A DNA stretch of 8,790 nucleotides from the NCBI GenBank assembly GCA_031270565.1, contig JAISXJ010000174.1, forward strand, positions 1 through 8,790, given 5' to 3'. This document shows, piece after piece, positions 1 through 5,809 of this stretch (its first letter is position 1; each line of letters starts with the position of its first letter). The stretch comes from Prevotellaceae bacterium. Lineage in GTDB: Bacteria > Bacteroidota > Bacteroidia > Bacteroidales > Paludibacteraceae. The notes under the pieces were generated by a model that searched no databases, had not been told where the DNA came from, and was given only the letters and a program-made list of their open reading frames with translations. Position numbers and translations under genes: made by a program.

Positions 1-705
1 CGCCCATACAAACAACTTGTTACTATTCAAAATATCTTTGAGGAATACTCTTTATATAATCTGATGCAAGAAATTAAAGCAACTTCACGAGCATTAAGAA
101 ACAGCGATTATGCCGACCCCGAATTAAAGAAAGAACTGTTAAATGAAATTTTACGCAGTTGGCTGCAACTATCAAAAGTTTTATTTGCATTAGCACCTGT
201 TTTAGCGGCAAGAGGTAACGCAGGGTTTGCAGGTGCAAATTTTATGTTAAACGGAAATTTTGGTAATACTTTCAAAGAAAGATTACGAACAGTCATTTTT
301 GTCAATCTAACGAATGTAGTTGGGTTTTTCAGAGATGATATTTATTCAGGAAAAATAGGACCTCTGTTGTACGACCGTTTCGAGAAAGAATACAATCCTC
401 TCATAAAACACCAATTAGCCCTTTTAATTATTTTCGGAAGACCACGAGAATGGAGACAACAAATTGATAAATACATTGTTGCCTTGCCGAAAGATTCATT
501 TTACTTGTACGATATTGTTAATGCGCTTCGCGCACAATACCGTTTTGCATTTGTAAACGAAAACGAATTAAGGGAAATTGGGCTAATGATTAAAAAAGGG
601 TTGGCAAAACACGAATTTGGAGTAAAAAATCATTGGGTTGATAAAATACAATTTATTCCAAATACTGCGTTGCCTAAAAGAGATAACGAAAATGAAAATA
701 GTTGA
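1..705 (+). CDS. C-terminal part of an unrecognised, mostly helical protein (5' end outside window)
   Basis: The frame is open from the first base, so the ATG at 64 is probably internal and the gene begins upstream; 234 residues are visible, ending at TGA 703-705. I do not recognise the family. The fragment is soluble-looking and predicted mainly helical: a charged stretch, then a more hydrophobic Ala/Gly-rich stretch (around LFALAPVLAARGNAGFAGAN), then a region with FFRDDIYSG and LIIFGRPREW, and a polar tail ending NENENS. There is no clear membrane segment, P-loop or catalytic motif. It resembles the helical C-terminal portion of large multidomain proteins such as STAND-type ATPases, but that is only an impression. 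It is visibly more A+T-rich than gyrA: bases 121-180 have 18 G+C of 60 and 241-300 have 15 of 60, against 34 of 60 in bases 2041-2100 of gyrA. Together with the decayed gene just downstream, this suggests horizontally acquired DNA. That it is a real coding region is likely; its function is unknown. Confidence 0.7.
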   Translation, partial: RPYKQLVTIQNIFEEYSLYNLMQEIKATSRALRNSDYADPELKKELLNEILRSWLQLSKVLFALAPVLAARGNAGFAGANFMLNGNFGNTFKERLRTVIFVNLTNVVGFFRDDIYSGKIGPLLYDRFEKEYNPLIKHQLALLIIFGRPREWRQQIDKYIVALPKDSFYLYDIVNALRAQYRFAFVNENELREIGLMIKKGLAKHEFGVKNHWVDKIQFIPNTALPKRDNENENS

Positions 706-715
706 TTAAAACATT

Positions 716-848
716 ATGTCCGAATCTCAAAACATAGAATACAAAAGCAGTTGGCAAAGACGATGCCGCCACCGTTGTTGGCGTGAAAGATTCCAAAAAA
801 TTAATGGAAGCCCTGCCTAAATGGGGCATTAAATCATTCTCGATTTAG
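716..848 (+). pseudogene. Decayed AlbA_2/Schlafen-like ATP-binding domain gene fragment
   Basis: Two frames must be joined to read this. The ATG at 716 opens MSESQNIEYKSSW (716-754), the characteristic N-terminus of AlbA_2 (Schlafen-like, often annotated 'ATP-binding protein' or 'transcriptional regulator') proteins. In the frame beginning at about 753 the text continues GKDDAATVVGVKDSKKLMEA (753-812), which is the next conserved block of the same domain, and ends at TAG 846-848. Between the two blocks intact members, as I remember them, carry about 20 residues with a W-I-C-G-F-A-N-A core; that piece is missing and the frame shifts there. After KKLMEALP the expected continuation is also absent, and KWGIKSFSI then stop may be another junction or drift. 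The remaining several hundred residues of a full-length member are missing. It starts 10 bases after the preceding gene's stop, so both probably belonged to one accessory unit. Recognition is by motif memory, not a search. Confidence 0.72.
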
Positions 849-908
849 TAAGCTGCATCCATCTCATTTGTCTCTTCAAAATTTTTCTGAATCTCTTTTG
901 GAAAATAC

Positions 909-939
909 ATTGCGGAATCAAAAAAAAGTAGTACCTTCG
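909..939 (+). promoter_or_regulatory. Probable gyrA promoter, Bacteroidetes sigma type
   Basis: ATTG (909-912), a 19-base spacer and TACCTTCG (932-939) match the Bacteroidetes housekeeping pattern TTTG, N19-21, TAnnTTTG, with one mismatch in each box. Transcription would begin about 5-10 bases after 939, leaving a leader of roughly 25 bases before the gyrA ATG at 972. The leader is A/T-rich (CAAATATTTTTATAG just before the ATG) with no Shine-Dalgarno sequence, as is usual in this phylum. The assignment rests on pattern and spacing only. Confidence 0.6.
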
Positions 940-971
940 TGCGCAATTTTTTGACACAAATATTTTTATAG

Positions 972-3512
972 ATGATTGAACAAGAAAGACTTATACAGAT
1001 CAATATTGAGGATCAGATGAAAACGGCTTACATTGACTATTCAATGTCAGTGATCGTTTCACGCGCCTTGCCCGATGTTAGAGACGGTTTTAAACCCGTT
1101 CATCGCAGAGTGTTGTACGGCATGAACGAGTTAGGCAATACTTCCGATAAACCTTATAAGAAATCGGCGCGTATCGTCGGAGATGTTATGGGTAAATACC
1201 ATCCTCACGGCGATTCATCCATTTATATGACACTCGTGCGTATGGCTCAGCCATGGTCTCTGAGGTATCCTCTGGTGGATGGGCAGGGAAACTACGGCTC
1301 CGTTGATGGTGATTCGCCCGCTGCCATGCGTTATACAGAGGCGCGTTTGCAAAAAATGGCAGAAGAAATTTTGCGTGATATTGACAAAAATACGGTTAAT
1401 TTTGTTCCGAACTTCGACGAAACCACCAAAGAACCCTCCGTATTGCCAAGCCGTTTGCCCAATCTTCTGGTGAATGGCGCTTCGGGAATAGCAGTGGGTA
1501 TGGCAACTAATATGCCGCCGCACAACCTTTCCGAAGTGATTGATGCAACCGTTGCCTATATCAACAACAGAGATATTGAAATTGCCGACTTGATGCACTA
1601 TATCAAGGCGCCCGATTTCCCGACCGGCGGCATAATTTACGGTTATGCCGGAGTAAAAGAGGCATTTGAAACGGGTAGAGGACGTGTCGTCATCCGCTCA
1701 AAAGCCGAAATAGAGACAACGGCTTCAGGACACGAAAAAATTATTGTGAATGAAATTCCCTATATGGTGAATAAAGCCGAGCTTATCAAAAACATTGCCG
1801 ATTTAGCCATTGATAAAAAGATTGAAGGTATTTCAAATGTGAACGATGAGTCCGACCGTACAGGTATGCGTATCGTCATTGACGTTAAGCGTGATGCCAA
1901 TGCCAGCATCATTCTCAATAAGTTGTATAAATTGACGGCGTTGCAGTCTTCGTACAGCGTTAATAATGTAGCACTGGTGAATGGTCGTCCGCAACTGTTG
2001 AATATCAAGCAACTGATACATTATTTTGTAGAGCATCGACACGAGGTGATAACGCGCCGAACACAGTTTGACCTTGACCGTGCACAGGAACGCGCCGAAT
2101 TGCTTGAGGGCTGTCTGATGATTCTGGACAATCTGGATGAAGCAATCCGGATTATTCGCGATTCAAAAAATCCTGCGGAAGCTCAGCAGCGTCTTATTGA
2201 ACGTTTTACACTTAACGAGCGACAGGCTGCCTATATCGTAGAGATGCGTCTGCGACAACTCACCGGTATGGAACAGGATAAACTCCGTGCCGAACATGAG
2301 GAATTGTTGAAAAAGATAGAGGATCTTCGAGATATTCTGGCGCATATTGAACGCCGTATGGCAATTGTTAAGGAAGAATTAATCGAAATAAAAACACGTT
2401 TTGGAGATGCACGTCGCACCGAAATTGTTTACGCCTCGGAAGAGTTTTTCCCGGAAGACTTTTATGCTGACGAAGAGATGATTATCACTATTTCTCACAT
2501 GGGATATATCAAACGTACGCCTCTTTCGGAATTTAAGTCGCAGAATCGCGGCGGTATCGGTTCAAAAGGCGGAACAACGCGCGACGAAGACTTTATTGAA
2601 TACATCTATCCCGCTTCGATGCACAGTTATATCCTGTTTTTCACGCAAAAAGGACGCTGTTACTGGCTGAAAGTCTATGAAATTCCTGAGGGCAATAAGA
2701 CCGGCAGGGGGCGTGCCATTCAAAATATGCTTAATATTGACACCAATGATAAGGTAAATGCCTTTATTCGCGTAAAACAGCTGCAGGATACCGAATTTAA
2801 CCGTTCTCACTACCTTTTGTTCTGTACAAAACGCGGTGTGATAAAAAAGACATTGCTCGAAGCCTATTCGCGACCGCGTCAAAATGGCGTGAATGCCATC
2901 ACTATTCGCGAAGATGACCAGGTTATTCAAGTACGAATGACCGACGGCAAGAGTCAGATAATTATGGCAAATCGCAACGGACGCGCCATCCGTTTCCCTG
3001 AAGAAAAAGTACGTGAAATGGGACGTACAGCCACAGGTGTGCGCGGTATGACCCTTGATGGCGCCGAAGATGAAGTAGTGGGCATGATTTGTGTGTCGGC
3101 TGACACATCCGACCATATTTTGGTGGTGTCCGAACTTGGATACGGCAAACGTTCCGTTTTGGATGACTACCGTATTACCAATCGTGGCGGGAAAGGCGTT
3201 AAGACAATCAATATCACCAATAAAACGGGGCATTTGGTTACGATTAAAAGCGTGAATGATGATAACGATTTGATGATTATCAACAAGTCGGGCATAACCA
3301 TTCGCGTAAAAGTGGCTGATTTGCGTATTATCGGACGTGCTGCACAGGGAGTACGACTGATAAATCTGGAACGGCGTAACGATGAAATTGCTTCGATTTG
3401 CAAGGTTACTTCCGAGACCGAAGAAATTGTCGAAATTTCCGAAAACCATTATCAGGAAGAATCCGATTCTGATAATACACAAGTAGCTGATAATAATGAT
3501 AATAACGTATAA
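972..3512 (+). CDS. gyrA: DNA gyrase subunit A
   Basis: The 846-residue breakage-reunion subunit of DNA gyrase works with GyrB as an A2B2 complex to add negative supercoils using ATP. The N-terminal domain has the quinolone-determining region (about 66-105: ARIVGDVMGKYHPHGDSS...), the catalytic Arg120-Tyr121 in AAMRYTE (E. coli Tyr122), and the DNA-bending isoleucine in NGASGIAVGMATN (Ile173). A helical coiled-coil region follows (about 355-480). The C-terminal beta-pinwheel starts near 500 and carries the GyrA box QNRGGIG at 524-530, which separates gyrase from ParC; a second box-like TNRGGKG lies at 736-742. The protein ends in an acidic, Asn/Asp-rich tail (about 817-846). E. coli GyrA is 875 residues, so this is full length. 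Ser82 (E. coli Ser83) is present, but the position of E. coli Asp87 is Met86. The ATG at 972 gives the usual N-terminus, and a Bacteroidetes-type promoter lies just upstream. It is probably cotranscribed with the TPR gene 60 bases downstream. Confidence 0.98.
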   Translation: MIEQERLIQINIEDQMKTAYIDYSMSVIVSRALPDVRDGFKPVHRRVLYGMNELGNTSDKPYKKSARIVGDVMGKYHPHGDSSIYMTLVRMAQPWSLRYPLVDGQGNYGSVDGDSPAAMRYTEARLQKMAEEILRDIDKNTVNFVPNFDETTKEPSVLPSRLPNLLVNGASGIAVGMATNMPPHNLSEVIDATVAYINNRDIEIADLMHYIKAPDFPTGGIIYGYAGVKEAFETGRGRVVIRSKAEIETTASGHEKIIVNEIPYMVNKAELIKNIADLAIDKKIEGISNVNDESDRTGMRIVIDVKRDANASIILNKLYKLTALQSSYSVNNVALVNGRPQLLNIKQLIHYFVEHRHEVITRRTQFDLDRAQERAELLEGCLMILDNLDEAIRIIRDSKNPAEAQQRLIERFTLNERQAAYIVEMRLRQLTGMEQDKLRAEHEELLKKIEDLRDILAHIERRMAIVKEELIEIKTRFGDARRTEIVYASEEFFPEDFYADEEMIITISHMGYIKRTPLSEFKSQNRGGIGSKGGTTRDEDFIEYIYPASMHSYILFFTQKGRCYWLKVYEIPEGNKTGRGRAIQNMLNIDTNDKVNAFIRVKQLQDTEFNRSHYLLFCTKRGVIKKTLLEAYSRPRQNGVNAITIREDDQVIQVRMTDGKSQIIMANRNGRAIRFPEEKVREMGRTATGVRGMTLDGAEDEVVGMICVSADTSDHILVVSELGYGKRSVLDDYRITNRGGKGVKTINITNKTGHLVTIKSVNDDNDLMIINKSGITIRVKVADLRIIGRAAQGVRLINLERRNDEIASICKVTSETEEIVEISENHYQEESDSDNTQVADNNDNNV

Positions 3513-3572
3513 TTTTTACACTATTTTATGAATTAATGTATGTGTTTACACACTAATAAAAAACAATTACTT

Positions 3573-4820
3573 ATGAAAAAAACGATGTTTTTATTTGCCC
3601 TGATATGCTGTATTTCAGTGGGGGGCTTTGCCCAGAAGGCAAACGTGAAAAAGGCTTACAGTAAAGCAAATGCTACTGTAGATCCTGATTTTGATGCAGC
3701 TATTGAGCTTATCAACGAGGCATTACACGATGAAACAACTAAGAATGATGCCAAAACCTGGTACACAGCTGGACTTGTCTATGATAGACAGCAGGAAGCC
3801 GAGTTGGCAAAATTATCCATTGGCACATCGTCAGATGACTTTTTGATAGGGGAGAGCGCTATGAAAGCATATACTTACTATTTGAAAGCGTACGAACTTG
3901 ATCAATTGCCTAACGAAAAAGGAAAAATCAGCCCCAAGTACGACAAAGAAATTAAGGAGGCTTTATGTAAATTCTACAACCAGATGTCATTGCTCAATTA
4001 TGGGGCAAAATTATATCAGGAAGAAGATTACAAAACGGCTATCAAGGCATTTGAATGTCATTTATCTATTCCGAATCTGTCGCTGCTGGAGAATGAAAAA
4101 AACCGTCCGCAAAAAGATTCTGTCTATTATCAGGCATCCTACTGGACGGCGCAGGTTTATTATGTGAGTGGAGATAAAGAAAATTCAGCACGTAAGTTTG
4201 AGAGTATCAAGGACAAAGGCTATGAAGAGAATCAGATTCACCAGTTTCTTTATTCCATTTATTTAGACAATAAAGATACAGTCAACTATGTCAGAATTTT
4301 GAAAGAGGGTGCAGACCGTTTCCCGAGTGAGTTTTTCTATCTCGGCACGCTCATCAATTATTACAGTCAAACCGGAAATATCGAACAGGCATCGGACTAT
4401 CTTGATCAAATCATTGCAAAGGACAACACCAATCCTGTCTATTACAATGCCAAAGGGCTAATGATGCAGCAACTTGACAGATTTGATGAAGCCATTGCGT
4501 GCTATGATAAAGCATTGGAGATTGATCCTGAGAATGTTGCCGCTCTGATAAATCGGGGAATTGTGGTGCATACCCAGGCAGCGAATTTGGACAAATCTGC
4601 TCTGAATATTCGCAACAATCGTGTATTGGAAGAGCAAATAAAAGCTCAAGCTCAGGAAAAATATAAGGAATCGCTGAAATATTTTGAAAAGGTATATCTC
4701 ATAGATTCCAAAAATCTTGAAAATCTTAAAATGCTGCGAGCGCTTTATTTCAGATTTATGGGAGACAAGAAATACGAGGGGAAATATGAAGAAATTGACG
4801 CCATAATAAAATCTCTATAG
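3573..4820 (+). CDS. Exported tetratricopeptide-repeat (TPR) protein
   Basis: An open frame runs from an ATG at 3540, but I choose the ATG at 3573 because it starts a clean signal peptide: MKKT, a hydrophobic core (MFLFALICCISVGG) and a probable signal peptidase I cut after FA-20 before Gln21. There is no lipobox, as the cysteines at 12-13 lack the required preceding residue pattern. The mature protein of about 395 residues is helical TPR solenoid. The clearest repeat is NPVYYNAKGLMMQQLDRFDE (287-306) running on to ALEIDPEN (314-321), with the expected Ala/Gly/Tyr, Ala and Pro positions. Weaker repeats lie at about 138-168, 187-220, 254-286 and 361-395. TPR arrays bind proteins, so it is probably a periplasmic scaffold; the partner is unknown. 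From memory, an exported TPR gene after gyrA is a recurrent arrangement in Bacteroidales, which suggests cotranscription rather than a role in gyrase action, since the product leaves the cytoplasm. I see no convincing promoter of its own in 3513-3572. Confidence 0.88.
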   Translation: MKKTMFLFALICCISVGGFAQKANVKKAYSKANATVDPDFDAAIELINEALHDETTKNDAKTWYTAGLVYDRQQEAELAKLSIGTSSDDFLIGESAMKAYTYYLKAYELDQLPNEKGKISPKYDKEIKEALCKFYNQMSLLNYGAKLYQEEDYKTAIKAFECHLSIPNLSLLENEKNRPQKDSVYYQASYWTAQVYYVSGDKENSARKFESIKDKGYEENQIHQFLYSIYLDNKDTVNYVRILKEGADRFPSEFFYLGTLINYYSQTGNIEQASDYLDQIIAKDNTNPVYYNAKGLMMQQLDRFDEAIACYDKALEIDPENVAALINRGIVVHTQAANLDKSALNIRNNRVLEEQIKAQAQEKYKESLKYFEKVYLIDSKNLENLKMLRALYFRFMGDKKYEGKYEEIDAIIKSL

Positions 4821-4845
4821 TTTCCGAACAGGAAAATAAACAAAG

Positions 4846-4875
4846 AGAGAGAGCAGACGAAAAAATGCTCTCTCT
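4846..4875. terminator. Hairpin terminator between convergent units, probably bidirectional
   Basis: AGAGAGAGCA (4846-4855) pairs perfectly over 10 bp with TGCTCTCTCT (4866-4875) around a 10-base A-rich loop. On the + strand it is 25 bases past the stop of the TPR gene and is followed by a T-rich stretch (ATTATTCTATTTTAT). On the - strand it is followed by CTTTGTTTATTTTCC, so it can also end the malQ-side transcript. The remaining 4876-4993 is A/T-rich with no gene that I can support. Confidence 0.75.
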
Positions 4876-4993
4876 ATTATTCTATTTTATCTATTTATCA
4901 TAATATAAATTATGGGAATTATAAAGATTATTTTTTAACCGCAAAATTCGCAATGGTCTACCGCCAGACGGGACAGATATGTAAAGAATTTTC

Positions 4994-5809
4994 TTAGCGC
5001 ACATTTTTTACTTTAATGTCGTCTTTTTTTATCCAGTATTTGCCTTTTCTGACAAATGCATCCACCGACATATCCGCCCCAAAAGTGAGAATTTCTTTGC
5101 CATCAAACCGTATCGGCGACAAATGATCTGCTTCAAAACGTTTTTTCGAGGCGTTATAATCCAGATGAAATGTTGTCAGTGCATCATATTCAAAACAAAT
5201 TCGACTTAGAAATGTATCCTCATCCCTGAAAATCGGCAACCCCAAATAAAGATTTCCTTCCCCGTCAAAACGGATAACATCCAATATCTTTACCTGCGTA
5301 AACGCCCTGTAACGACTCCATCCCGCCAACAGATAAACCGTTTCCCCCTCATATTTGTGGGCAACAGCCCGATAATAAAGCGCTCCATACCACTGATTTG
5401 CAGCAATTTGCTGTAAACTATCCGGCAGAAAAGCATGTTCTGTCTGCGTCAAGCGGTAAATTTCGCCCGACTGTCGCTGCACAAACCCGTTAAACAAAAA
5501 ACCGTATGAGAGAGAAATATTCCACGTGTAAATCCGGACAAGTCGATCGCTTGACATAATTTTGCCGAGATACTGCAATGAATCAAAAGGAAAATAAAAC
5601 GAATCTTCCTGTGTCAATACTTCTGTAAGACAGGCATCTATGGAATCGTTAAACGCCAATTTTGTTTTATCATCAGTGGCAACAGCTATCTGCTCAAACC
5701 AATGCTGTATATGCTCCTGTGCCTCGTCCGGCGATTGAGAAGCGGCATTCAGAAGACAGTACGGAACCGCCCAAAGCGCTATCAGTGCGCCGATAAAATA
5801 CTTTGTCAT
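4994..5809 (-). CDS. Exported protein of unknown function, translationally coupled to malQ
   Basis: This 271-residue protein has an N-terminal signal peptide (MTKY, hydrophobic core about 5-20, likely cut after NAA-23 before SQSPDE); there is no lipobox, as Cys18 is preceded by Tyr. The mature part is rich in aromatic residues and looks mostly beta from about residue 70 on. A notable segment is FPFDSLQYLGKIMSSDRLVR (73-92), followed by IYTWNISLSYGF. I have an impression, unverified, that this pattern recurs in exported Bacteroidetes hypothetical proteins. No catalytic motif is recognised. The last third contains repeated short strands with FDG turns (RFDGEGNLYLGL, IRFDGKEIL). Its ATG overlaps the malQ stop codon as ATGA (5806-5809), so translation probably depends on ribosomes finishing malQ. 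Its placement last in the unit with a peptidase and malQ does not reveal its job. It could be periplasmic or outer-membrane attached. Confidence 0.85.
   Translation of the reverse strand: MTKYFIGALIALWAVPYCLLNAASQSPDEAQEHIQHWFEQIAVATDDKTKLAFNDSIDACLTEVLTQEDSFYFPFDSLQYLGKIMSSDRLVRIYTWNISLSYGFLFNGFVQRQSGEIYRLTQTEHAFLPDSLQQIAANQWYGALYYRAVAHKYEGETVYLLAGWSRYRAFTQVKILDVIRFDGEGNLYLGLPIFRDEDTFLSRICFEYDALTTFHLDYNASKKRFEADHLSPIRFDGKEILTFGADMSVDAFVRKGKYWIKKDDIKVKNVR

Noticed and set aside
64..705. Complete 213-residue gene starting at ATG 64
   Set aside because: The same frame is open to base 1 and the upstream residues look coding (RPYKQLVTIQNIFEEYSLYN), so a start outside the window is more likely.
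845..910. 21-codon - strand frame starting MYFPKEIQKNFEE and ending NEMDAAY
   Set aside because: The translation looks protein-like and could be a gene end or a relic, but it is very short, overlaps the proposed gyrA promoter and matches nothing I know.
2562..3482. 306-codon open frame on the - strand opposite gyrA
   Set aside because: It lies wholly antisense to a certain gene; its translation is rich in His, Ile, Asn and Phe without recognisable motifs, as expected for a shadow of gyrA codons.
3538..3556. Short palindromic stretch (GTGTTTACACAC) upstream of the TPR gene
   Set aside because: Only about four pairs around a three-base loop with A/T-rich surroundings; no support as terminator or operator.
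3540..3572. Upstream ATG extending the TPR protein by 11 residues
   Set aside because: The extension MCLHTNKKQLL would bury the signal peptide start; the ATG at 3573 gives a standard signal peptide.
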